Translations under genes and position numbers: made by a program | The notes under the pieces: model-generated | What the model was told of the DNA's origin: nothing | Seen by the model: only the letters and a program-made list of their open reading frames with translations | The model's database searches: none | DNA from: Turneriella parva DSM 21527 | GTDB lineage: Bacteria; Spirochaetota; Leptospiria; Turneriellales; Turneriellaceae | Length of the DNA stretch: 64,000 nt | Direction: 5' to 3' | Assembly (NCBI RefSeq): GCF_000266885.1 | Contig: NC_018020.1 | Location: 2,294,001 to 2,358,000, forward strand | Shown: one piece after another, positions 31,242 through 38,291 of the stretch | Numbering within the stretch: position 1 is the first letter of the stretch | Layout of the letters: each line of letters starts with the position of its first letter

Positions 31242-32819
31242 CTAGAGCGAAGGCAGACTGCGCATGTTCATGGTCGCCCCGCGAGTTGTTGCGCCCGCTT
31301 TTTGCAGAAGTTCGGCCGTGTCGAGGCGATTGAGCTTCAGCGCGATCAAGTACGCTGTCCAGTAGTCGGCTATCCTGGTATCGAGTGCGGCACCCCGAAC
31401 AATCAGCATCTTCGTAATATCGTTTTCGCCGAGGTAAGCCGCGAGCATCAGGGCTGTCCACCCCTGGTAGGCGGCATTCGGGTTCGCGCCTTTTGCCAGC
31501 CACGTGCGTGCTTCGCCAACTTTGCGCCCGAGAATTGCGTTTAAGAGTTTCGCATTCAACTGGTCGTTGATCGTAATATTACCCTTAAGGTCGTTATAGT
31601 CGTCAGTCGGTGCAGGTACCGGCGGAGTGTTGGTGACGACGCTGCCAAAGCTGTCTTGGCCGCGGTTGCGGTCGCGAAAGTGTGTCAGATAGACCGAGCG
31701 CGTCACGGTCTGATTACCCCGCGCACAGGGGTATTCATGCGTGCAGCCGAGGCTGAAAAGATACTTGCCGGTTTCTTGTACCGTCACAAACCCCTGAAAC
31801 TTTTGACCTGAAGGTTGTATTGAAATGCTCAGCTTTGTGCGCTTGTTGCGCAGATAAGGGTCGATATCAATTTTGCCAGCATAGCCATTTTTCGGTGCGA
31901 CTACTTCTTTCACGAGCTGGTCGTCGAGAAATACTTTGACAGTCGCCTCTTGCGCCGATATATCGATGAAACGACCCGAGTCGGCGAAGTAGAGGTCAGT
32001 CGGCAGTCTGTCGGCGGGGGCCTGCCTTCCCGGGTACATCTGCGCGATGCCTTTTTTGTCCAGCTCTGAAAGATGAAAGCTTACACCCAGCGGCTTACCG
32101 CTCTTGAATAATTTGCCGGGCAGGTAATAGCCCATTGTTGACTCGTGGTCGAACTCAGTCCAATTCATGTTCGCATCTGAAGTCTTGCCCAGAATTTCAG
32201 CATCGACTTTCGCTGTATCCCATTTGAACTGCTCGCGAAAGTATTTGTACGCCTCTGCGGGAATCCAGTCGATCGCGCCGCCGGGGCTCATCTGTTCGTG
32301 GCTCAGCCCCAGCGCATGGCCGAACTCGTGCAGAATAGTGCCTTCTGAACGCGTACCGACCGCAAAGCTCATGCTGTGCGAATCGGTACTCTCAGTGCCC
32401 CAGCCGACCGTTGACCAACCGGCAACACCCGGCTTTTGCGCTTCGTATTTAATGAGAATTGTGTGCTCTTTAACTGTCTTTTTCTCTTGATGAAACTCGA
32501 ATTTAAAGTTACCATACCTTTCCCATTCGCGGGCATAGTGTTCTGTGACGCCGCGTTCGAGCTCGGTGCCATTGACGAAGTAGACCTTGATGGTTTGTCC
32601 GGGTTTCCAGCCGGTGCGTTTGTAATAGAAAGCGCGTTCGCGCGCGCTGTTAAAGATCGGCATGCCACACGAAGGCTGAGGCTTACCGGGTGCCGGTTGT
32701 GCTGAGAGATTCGCGAGGCTCAAGCATAGCAGCAAAATGATGCGGGATATATTCCGCAGGGAAATAATTCGCTGCACGTTGTTAATCCACACAAATCTGT
32801 TGTTTGTCGCTGCGCTCAT
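31242..32819 (-). CDS. secreted astacin-like (M12A) zinc metalloprotease with ankyrin repeats
   Basis: This is a 525-residue precursor. A signal-like helix (RIILLLCLSLANLSA) precedes a metzincin domain with the zinc motif HEFGHALGLSHE and a methionine turn (STMGYY, compared with SIMHY in astacin). A middle domain of about 130 residues is beta-rich, and the C-terminal part has about three ankyrin repeats (GWTALMLAAYLGENDITKM). Such a mix suggests a surface or secreted protease that also binds another protein. The chosen Met has an AAGGTGAAGG ribosome site but overlaps the previous gene by 38 bp; a GTG at 32777 gives a shorter n-region without overlap. Confidence 0.82.
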   Translation of the reverse strand: MSAATNNRFVWINNVQRIISLRNISRIILLLCLSLANLSAQPAPGKPQPSCGMPIFNSARERAFYYKRTGWKPGQTIKVYFVNGTELERGVTEHYAREWERYGNFKFEFHQEKKTVKEHTILIKYEAQKPGVAGWSTVGWGTESTDSHSMSFAVGTRSEGTILHEFGHALGLSHEQMSPGGAIDWIPAEAYKYFREQFKWDTAKVDAEILGKTSDANMNWTEFDHESTMGYYLPGKLFKSGKPLGVSFHLSELDKKGIAQMYPGRQAPADRLPTDLYFADSGRFIDISAQEATVKVFLDDQLVKEVVAPKNGYAGKIDIDPYLRNKRTKLSISIQPSGQKFQGFVTVQETGKYLFSLGCTHEYPCARGNQTVTRSVYLTHFRDRNRGQDSFGSVVTNTPPVPAPTDDYNDLKGNITINDQLNAKLLNAILGRKVGEARTWLAKGANPNAAYQGWTALMLAAYLGENDITKMLIVRGAALDTRIADYWTAYLIALKLNRLDTAELLQKAGATTRGATMNMRSLPSL

Positions 32820-33360
32820 AAACCTTCACCTTTCTTATCTGTCGTTTTAATCCGTCGGGCCATGTCTGCACGACGATTTCATAATAACCCGGCACTTCGC
32901 AGTGCCCCTGCTGGGGTGCGTATTCATAAAGCCGCACGCGATGGCCCGCGCCACTCGGGGCAACGGCCGGCGTATTGCCGGGTGGGGCAACGCGGCTGAA
33001 AAGGGCGCCATCGACTGCGCCGAGCGCTGGTTCGGCGTTCGTGAATGCCATTGCGAGTGCTGTCGCTGCAGCCCCGTCATTGAACGGGGCAAACCGCGCG
33101 GCGAAACTTTCGAGCGTCATGAATTCACGCGCCGACTCATCTGAGATTTCGATGTACGAGAGTTTTTGGTGGGCCAACTCGCGGCCACGGTAGCAAGCAT
33201 AGAGTGCAGGTCTGCCTGGTGAACGCTCAGCGACGAGCGTCGCCGCCCGCAGCGAAGAGCAGCCATATTGCCGCCGCAGCCTTTCAACTGCGCTGGAATC
33301 TGGCTCGGCGGCAAGAAGGCCCGAAAAAGCCAACGGCACAAATAAAAAAATCACCTTCAT
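32782..33360 (-). CDS. secreted protein of unknown function upstream of the astacin-like protease
   Basis: This is a 192-residue precursor with a clear signal peptide (KVIFLFVPLAFSGLLAA). The mature part has five cysteines, two of them in YGCSSL and YACYRG, and a C-terminal beta-rich half (YYEIVVQTWPDGLKRQIRKV). It overlaps the protease gene by up to 38 bp, so the two are probably cotranslated. It could be a partner or an inhibitor of the protease, but nothing in the sequence shows that. No family is recognised. Confidence 0.65.
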   Translation of the reverse strand: MKVIFLFVPLAFSGLLAAEPDSSAVERLRRQYGCSSLRAATLVAERSPGRPALYACYRGRELAHQKLSYIEISDESAREFMTLESFAARFAPFNDGAAATALAMAFTNAEPALGAVDGALFSRVAPPGNTPAVAPSGAGHRVRLYEYAPQQGHCEVPGYYEIVVQTWPDGLKRQIRKVKVYERSDKQQICVD

Positions 33361-33405
33361 CGCGACGCAGGTTTACAAACGCAGGGGAAAATGCAATCGG
33401 AATAA

Positions 33406-33448
33406 AAAAATGGCTTAAATTGCGCGGGGCGCAATTTAAGCCATTTTT
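33406..33448. repeat. 43-bp palindrome with three-base loop
   Basis: Perfect 20-bp arms (right arm GCGCAATTTAAGCCATTTTT) flank a GGG loop. It lies between the start of the secreted protein gene (33360) and the distal tRNA-like copy. The A and T runs at its ends mean it could terminate transcription in both directions, including transcripts coming from the tRNA array. Confidence 0.8.
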
Positions 33449-33453
33449 ACCTG

Positions 33454-33718
33454 TGGGCGGCACAGCCTGACGCGCATCGTGCGCTCGGCTGTGTCGGCCC
33501 ATCCGTGGCCCCGACAAGATTGCCGAAGACGGCGCCCGTCGCTTGCGGGGCAAGCGCCGGCGAACGAACTTACGACCGCGCAGCCTTGCTGCGCCTGCCC
33601 TTCGGGCAGCCCTGCTTGCTTGCGGTGAGCTCGTCGAACCGTAAGGCCGGTGCTCTAACCAACTGTGCAAAGGCGTTTCTGCGAAACGCCGCTGCTCCGT
33701 CTTCGGTGCTAATCGCCC
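33454..33718 (-). pseudogene. tRNA-Val-derived copy D, most interrupted
   Basis: The 5' acceptor GGGCGAT is intact. It has the three inserts shared with copies B and C, plus two more. One lies in the 3' acceptor/T-arm region, with CACAGCC and GGCTGTG arms and an inner GCGCA/TGCGC hairpin. The other lies in the T-loop, with a GCTTGC/GCAAGC hairpin preceded by GCCGAAGACGGC. It cannot fold as a normal tRNA. Confidence 0.7.
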
Positions 33719-33740
33719 GAAATTCAAGAGAATGGAACTG

Positions 33741-33956
33741 TGGGCGATGTAAGATTACGGAAGACCGAGACCTGCGCGGTTGCTGTGCAACCGCTTGGTC
33801 GTCGAACTTTCGACCGCGCAGCTTTGCTGCGCCTGCCCCTCGGGCAGCCCTGCTTGCTTGCGGTGAGCTCGTCGAACCGTAAGGCCGGTGCTCTAACCAA
33901 CTGTGCAAAGGCGTTTCTGCGAAACGCCGCTGCTCCGTCTTCGGTGCTAATTGCCC
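33741..33956 (-). pseudogene. tRNA-Val-derived copy C
   Basis: It shares the D-arm, anticodon-loop and variable-region inserts of copy B, and has one more palindromic insert in the T-loop. The extra insert has a GCGGTTGC/GCAACCGC hairpin with a TGT loop, framed by GACC and GGTC. The 5' acceptor carries one change (GGGCAAT), which gives a mismatch with the 3' arm. Confidence 0.7.
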
Positions 33957-33978
33957 GAAATTCAAGAGAATGGAACTG

Positions 33979-34148
33979 TGGGCGATGTAAGATTCGAACT
34001 TACGACCGCGCAGCTTTGCTGCGCCTGCCCCTCGGGCAGCCCTGCTTGCTTGCGGTGAGCTCGTCGAACCGTAAGGCCGGTGCTCTAACCAACTGTGCAA
34101 AGGCGTTTCTGCGAAACGCCGCTGCTCCGTCTTCGGTGCTAATTGCCC
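33979..34148 (-). pseudogene. tRNA-Val-derived copy B, nearest to the intact tRNA
   Basis: The T-arm (GTAAGTTCGAATCTTAC) and 3' acceptor are identical to the intact gene. Inserts occur after TAGC in the D-arm (with a GGCGTTTC/GAAACGCC hairpin), after TAC of the anticodon (GGTTCGACGAGCTCACCG, like the repeat at 61688) and in the variable region (CTGCCC/GGGCAG and GCGCAGC/GCTGCGC hairpins). One acceptor base pair is lost. Confidence 0.75.
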
Positions 34149-34170
34149 GAAATTCAAGAGAATGGAACTG

Positions 34171-34244
34171 TGGGCGATGTAAGATTCGAACTTACGACCC
34201 CCTGCTTGTAAGGCAGGTGCTCTAACCAACTGAGCTAATCGCCC
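34171..34244 (-). tRNA. tRNA-Val (anticodon TAC)
   Basis: The sequence folds as a standard tRNA: a 7-bp acceptor stem (GGGCGAT with ATCGCCC), D-arm AGCTCAGTTGGTTAGAGC, anticodon arm CCTGC-CTTACAA-GCAGG with anticodon TAC (valine, GUA codon), and T-arm with GTTCGAATC. The discriminator base is A and CCA is not encoded. It starts just after the rpsT terminator on the same strand. Confidence 0.95.
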
Positions 34245-34254
34245 TTTTTTAAAA

Positions 34255-34271
34255 GACGGCCTCTGGCCGTC
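34255..34271 (-). terminator. intrinsic terminator of rpsT
   Basis: A GACGGCC/GGCCGTC stem with a three-base loop is followed on the minus strand by TTTT and an A run. It lies seven bases after the rpsT stop and eleven bases before the first base of tRNA-Val. Confidence 0.75.
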
Positions 34272-34278
34272 ATAAATC

Positions 34279-34557
34279 TTACGTTGCCGCTGGTGCGCTG
34301 GCTTTTTTTACCAGTTGTGCAGTGCGGGCTTTTTTGCGCGATGCCGCGTTCTTGTGAACGAGATTTCTTTTCGCTGCCTTGTCTACGAGTGAGCTCAGTT
34401 GCACCTGTGCCTTCTGTGCCTCTTCAAGTTTCTTTTCTGCGACGAGAGCGCGCAGCTTTTTCTCTTGAGTACGAATCGCCGATTTTTCAGCCTGATTTTT
34501 CAGACGGCGTTTCTCGTTCTGGCGAGTTCTCTTCTTGGCAGATGCGATATTGGGCAT
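34279..34557 (-). CDS. rpsT: 30S ribosomal protein S20
   Basis: This is a small-subunit ribosomal protein that binds 16S rRNA. The 92 residues are very basic, with the usual N-terminal PNIASAKKRTRQNEKRRLKN and Ala/Lys-rich helices through the protein. The short Ala/Pro tail is ordinary. The gene is monocistronic, followed by an intrinsic terminator and tRNA-Val, and separated from metK by a REP-like repeat. Confidence 0.96.
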   Translation of the reverse strand: MPNIASAKKRTRQNEKRRLKNQAEKSAIRTQEKKLRALVAEKKLEEAQKAQVQLSSLVDKAAKRNLVHKNAASRKKARTAQLVKKASAPAAT

Positions 34558-34622
34558 TTCTTAAACCTTTCCTGATGTCGTGACTTGTGGCAATGAGCGA
34601 ATTTGAGTCAGGTCGTCAACAC

Positions 34623-34674
34623 TTCGACAAGCTGAGTGCCGGCCCCTCAACAGACCCCGTGCAGGCCGGTCGAA
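34623..34674. repeat. REP-like palindromic repeat between rpsT and metK
   Basis: It begins with TTCGACAAGCTGAG and ends in GGTCGAAGGG, with inner CCGGCC/GGCCGG arms. It matches the family seen at 61688-61734 and in the tRNA array. Confidence 0.65.
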
Positions 34675-34692
34675 GGGCTGACCCAGGACGTT

Positions 34693-35862
34693 TTATTTAA
34701 AAACGCCCGCCTTGTCGGTGTTCTCCCATGTGAATGAGTTCTGGCCTGTGCGGCCGAAGTGGCCATACGCAGCCGTTGGGCGGTATTGTATCTTGCGCAG
34801 GTTCAGTGTCTCGCGAATGCCACGCGGTGTCAGATCAAAGTTTGCCTGAATGATTTGTTCAATCTTCTCATCGGCAACTTTGCCGGTGCCGAAAGTGTTC
34901 ACAAGCAGTGAAACGGGTTTGGCAACCCCGATGGCGTAGGCTACCTGAATTTCACATTGGCTGGCAATACCTGAAGCCACAACGTTCTTGGCAACGTAGC
35001 GCATCATATACGCCGCGCTGCGGTCGACCTTCGACGGATCTTTGCCGCTGAAGGCGCCACCGCCGTGCCTCCCGTAACCACCGTAGGTGTCGACGATGAT
35101 CTTGCGGCCGGTGAGACCGCAGTCGCCGTGTGGGCCCCCGACGACAAAGCGCCCGGTAGGGTTGATGAAATAGTTTGTGCCTTTCAAAAGTTCGGCAGGC
35201 AAAACTTTTTTGACACACATCTCGATGACCTGCTCGGTGAGTTTTGCGTGTTCGACGTCGGGTGTGTGCTGCGTTGAAACAACCACGGTCTGAATGCCCG
35301 CTGGTTTCCCTTTTTCGTACTTAACCGTCACCTGAGATTTCGCATCGGGGCGAAGAAATGGCAACGCATTGGTCTTGCGCAGGCGTGTCAGCTCTTCGAG
35401 AATCTTGTGCGAGTAATAGATCGGCATCGGCATCAAGGCATCAGTCTCGTTGATAGCAAAGCCAAACATCATGCCCTGATCGCCTGCGCCTTCTTCTTTA
35501 TGCAGGCCATCGCCGGTGACGCCCTGCGCGATGTCTTGTGACTGCTCGTGCAGCAGAATATGGACTTTGGCAGTGCGGTAGTCGAAGCCGATATCGTCGT
35601 GAACATAGCCAATGTCTTTCATGACATCGCGCGCGATAAGCTCAATTTTTTCTTTGGTAATGTGGCCCTTGGGTGAAGTTGAAATTTCACCGGCTACGGT
35701 TACGTGGTCGGTAGTGGTGAGCGTTTCGCAGGCTACACGGGTGGTGTTATCGAGTGCCAGGTATGCATCGAGCACGGCATCTGAAATCTGGTCGCACACC
35801 TTGTCAGGGTGGCCTTCAGAGACTGACTCTGAAGTGAAGACATAATCGCGATCTTGAATCAT
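34693..35862 (-). CDS. metK: S-adenosylmethionine synthetase
   Basis: This enzyme makes SAM from methionine and ATP in the cytoplasm. The sequence of about 389 residues has the N-terminal [13 protein letters not shown] motif with its metal ligands, the central [10 protein letters not shown] signature and the ATP-site [18 protein letters not shown] start at the Met before [12 protein letters not shown]; a GTG seven codons upstream is possible. No known SAM riboswitch pattern is visible in the 187 bp upstream, only a short CATGCTG/CAGCATG hairpin. Confidence 0.96.
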   Translation of the reverse strand: MIQDRDYVFTSESVSEGHPDKVCDQISDAVLDAYLALDNTTRVACETLTTTDHVTVAGEISTSPKGHITKEKIELIARDVMKDIGYVHDDIGFDYRTAKVHILLHEQSQDIAQGVTGDGLHKEEGAGDQGMMFGFAINETDALMPMPIYYSHKILEELTRLRKTNALPFLRPDAKSQVTVKYEKGKPAGIQTVVVSTQHTPDVEHAKLTEQVIEMCVKKVLPAELLKGTNYFINPTGRFVVGGPHGDCGLTGRKIIVDTYGGYGRHGGGAFSGKDPSKVDRSAAYMMRYVAKNVVASGIASQCEIQVAYAIGVAKPVSLLVNTFGTGKVADEKIEQIIQANFDLTPRGIRETLNLRKIQYRPTAAYGHFGRTGQNSFTWENTDKAGVFK

Positions 35863-36049
35863 GCGCTGAAACGAGACGATCACACATGCTGTAAATGACT
35901 ATTCAGCATGCAGACTCTGCGCATAAGACGAAGCGCTGAAGTATATCACGACAACCCAAGGCCGATTTTGAGGTGTTTTTTTTTGAGGATCTACCACGAA
36001 AACGCGCCTGAAAAGCTTGACGTAAGCGGTACGCACCGTACACGGGGGT

Positions 36050-36976
36050 ATGGCCGAATTAATGTCAGAAGCTATGGTTGCGCTCAAGGGTCGCTTTCGT
36101 GCGCCCAACATGCGTTACTACGGCCAATTCTTCTTTATCATAAACCAGAAGGGCGGTTATATCGATGTGGCGGCCGTCGTGATCACGGTCGGGTCAGATT
36201 TGTTTAATGCCCTGAATCCGACTGATTCATGGAAAAAATACGAAGCTCTGATCAATAAGCTAAAATACGAAAACAAATATTCGCAGTCGATCACGAATGA
36301 ATTTCAGGCGAAGCTGAAACAGCTCGCGCTCGACAAACAATTCTTTGGCGACTTGCTCAAGGCAATGCACAGCGGCAAACAAGAGACGCTCAATTTCGTG
36401 CTCGCCGGCTTTTACCGGCGCGTGATCAAAGACGAAGAGTTTTTTCTTGAGTCGCATGCCGAGAAGGCTTCACTGAACGACGGCGATGACAATGCCGGGT
36501 CAGAGGCAAAAAGCACTGAGGGTGAGAATGGTACCTACCTGCCGGTTAAGCTCGACCTTGACCCCATTACCGGCAAAGACGTGAAAGAATTACGGCCAGG
36601 CGACACGATTCTGATTCGTGTGCTGCCGCAAGACGACCGGGCGAATGCGTTCATCGACGGGGCAGGCCTTCGCACCGAGAGTGGCTTTGTGAAATCGGCG
36701 CCATTTGTCATCACCAGCGTGACCTACCCAGGCGTGGGCGTAGAGCTCGTCGGTCGGCTGAAAGACGGCGTCTACGGCCGTATTATCGAAGAGCAGAGCG
36801 TGCTGGTGCGAACCCCAGAACCGGTCAAAAAGCCGGCCGCGTCAGCAGTGCAGTCAAAAGCCCCGCTTTCGTCTTCATTGCCTGCCGAAAAAAAGCAGCT
36901 CATGGTTATCGGGCTCGGCGTTCTTGGAGCCGCAATTCTCGCGATCATTCTATATTCGGTAATTTCATCGCTCTAG
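36050..36976 (+). CDS. tail-anchored protein of unknown function (possibly DUF4899-like)
   Basis: This 308-residue protein has no signal peptide and a single C-terminal membrane helix (LMVIGLGVLGAAILAIILYSV) preceded by a Pro/Ala/Ser-rich linker. That arrangement suggests a large cytoplasmic domain tethered to the membrane. The N-terminal half is helical and charged; the region near residues 175-250 has strands (PGDTILIRVLPQDDRA, APFVITSVTYPGVGVELV). Spirochaete DUF4899 proteins have this style, but I am not certain. It is divergent from metK. Confidence 0.65.
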   Translation: MAELMSEAMVALKGRFRAPNMRYYGQFFFIINQKGGYIDVAAVVITVGSDLFNALNPTDSWKKYEALINKLKYENKYSQSITNEFQAKLKQLALDKQFFGDLLKAMHSGKQETLNFVLAGFYRRVIKDEEFFLESHAEKASLNDGDDNAGSEAKSTEGENGTYLPVKLDLDPITGKDVKELRPGDTILIRVLPQDDRANAFIDGAGLRTESGFVKSAPFVITSVTYPGVGVELVGRLKDGVYGRIIEEQSVLVRTPEPVKKPAASAVQSKAPLSSSLPAEKKQLMVIGLGVLGAAILAIILYSVISSL

Positions 36977-37015
36977 CACGTTGCTGAAAAATTAACCGTC
37001 TGGCCCCGTAGGCTG

Positions 37016-38281
37016 CTAGCTTAACACGAATACAGAAATTTCAGGTGGGCACGAAACCCGCAGAGGAAACCAGTGGCCCAGGCCGCGGTTGACGTAAAGC
37101 TGCGAACCATACTCGCTGTAATGATCGACATAATACTTGTATATCCAATGCGCGCCATTGAGGTAAGAGTTTTGTTTCTGGGAGAAATTAATCTGACCGC
37201 CGTGTGTGTGGCCTGACAGCACGAGGTCGACCTTTTGTGTTTTGAGAAATTCAAAATCTGCCGGGTTATGGTTCAGCAGAATCGTGGGCAGCCCGGCGCG
37301 CAGCTGGCCCTGCGTATGCCTGAAGTACCGCTGCATAATCTCACTGCGGCCCCCGCCGAGCGGTGGGTAGTCGAGACCCGCCAATTGTAGTTTACCTTTA
37401 CCCCGACCAATAATCTGCACGTCGTTCTGCAGCATTCCAAGGCCGGCTGAATTAAACGCGGCTGCAGCTTTCACGCCATCGTCGATGTAATCGTGGTTGC
37501 CCATTGCACCGAAAACGCGGCCACCCGCCACGTAGCCGCGGCGCTCGGGCAGCATGGCATCGATCAGCGCAAAAAAAGTCGAGGCGGTTGGCAGAAACGC
37601 GTTATTGTTGTCGATGATATCGCCGGTGACGACGACATAATCGGGCCTCGCAGCCTGCATCAGGCCGAGCGCGAAGTTGAGATATTTCTCACCGATCAGC
37701 TGCCCGATATGAATATCTGATATCTGCAGAATTCTGATGCCCTTGAGGTCGTCGTGCAGACCTTCAATTCTGATCGGCACCTCTTTAACCCAGATTTCGC
37801 GCGACCCCAGAAACATGCCGCTGATCGCCGCTGCACTTGTCGCAGCAGGCAGCAGGTTGACGCCGACGCCTAAGACTGTGGCAGCTTTTTGTATAAAGTC
37901 TGCCCGCGATACTCCTTGACCTGTGATGGTATTATCGGTCGGCGGGCGGCGCAGTCGCTGCCATAGCATACCGAGTACCCACAAAAAAACCAAGGGTAAC
38001 AGCCAGGCGAAATGCGCATAATTGATGCCGAGTAAAATACTATGTATCGGCAGGTACCACTGCGGCAATGTGTAATCGATGCCGCGACCGGGGCTCAGCA
38101 CCGCAAACCACATGATACTTTGGCCCGCAGCGACCATCGCAAAGTACGCAATGCGGATGTATTTGCGAAAGCGCAGGCGGCTCACATAAGGCGAGAGCTT
38201 TTTCCAGATTACAATTTGGAAAAGCAGCAACGTGAGCGTAATGACCGCCGCTACAAGCTTAAAAATAATGAGTCTCGACAT
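37016..38281 (-). CDS. membrane-anchored metallophosphoesterase (YaeI-like)
   Basis: This 421-residue protein has about four N-terminal membrane helices (to residue 105), then a calcineurin-like phosphoesterase domain. The metal motifs are complete: SDIHIG, GDIIDN, GNHDY, a late NHNP and GHTHGGQ. YaeI and its relatives act at the membrane, some on lipid A or UDP-sugars, but the substrate here is open. Next to it on the same strand, ten bases upstream, lies clpA, so readthrough from clpA is possible. Confidence 0.85.
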   Translation of the reverse strand: MSRLIIFKLVAAVITLTLLLFQIVIWKKLSPYVSRLRFRKYIRIAYFAMVAAGQSIMWFAVLSPGRGIDYTLPQWYLPIHSILLGINYAHFAWLLPLVFLWVLGMLWQRLRRPPTDNTITGQGVSRADFIQKAATVLGVGVNLLPAATSAAAISGMFLGSREIWVKEVPIRIEGLHDDLKGIRILQISDIHIGQLIGEKYLNFALGLMQAARPDYVVVTGDIIDNNNAFLPTASTFFALIDAMLPERRGYVAGGRVFGAMGNHDYIDDGVKAAAAFNSAGLGMLQNDVQIIGRGKGKLQLAGLDYPPLGGGRSEIMQRYFRHTQGQLRAGLPTILLNHNPADFEFLKTQKVDLVLSGHTHGGQINFSQKQNSYLNGAHWIYKYYVDHYSEYGSQLYVNRGLGHWFPLRVSCPPEISVFVLS

Positions 38282-38291
38282 CGTGCCGCGC

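Larger units (their letters stand above)
33454..34148 (-). repeat. tandem array of three tRNA-Val-derived units with palindromic inserts
   Basis: Three units of about 265, 216 and 170 bp (33454-33718, 33741-33956, 33979-34148) keep recognisable tRNA-Val ends. They are separated from each other and from the intact tRNA-Val by the same 22-bp spacer (begins GAAATTCAAGAG). Each unit has hairpin-forming inserts where a tRNA has loops. Apart from the three copies, no gene is supported in 33361-34170; protein-like frames here come from the repeats. Confidence 0.85.

Noticed and set aside
33454-34148. CRISPR array
   Set aside because: Units are 170-265 bp with 22-bp identical spacers and tRNA sequence, with no cas genes; this is the reverse of a CRISPR pattern.
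33505-34225. Plus-strand frames in the tRNA array
   Set aside because: They are translations of the same repeats, with no start signal or family match.
33570-34229. Open frame of 219 codons on the minus strand with internal repeats
   Set aside because: It is the tRNA-derived array read through; the repeated peptide follows the DNA repeats and no ribosome site is present.
35863-36049. SAM riboswitch upstream of metK
   Set aside because: Only a seven-bp hairpin is visible and no conserved SAM-I, SAM-II or SAM-IV core could be recognised.
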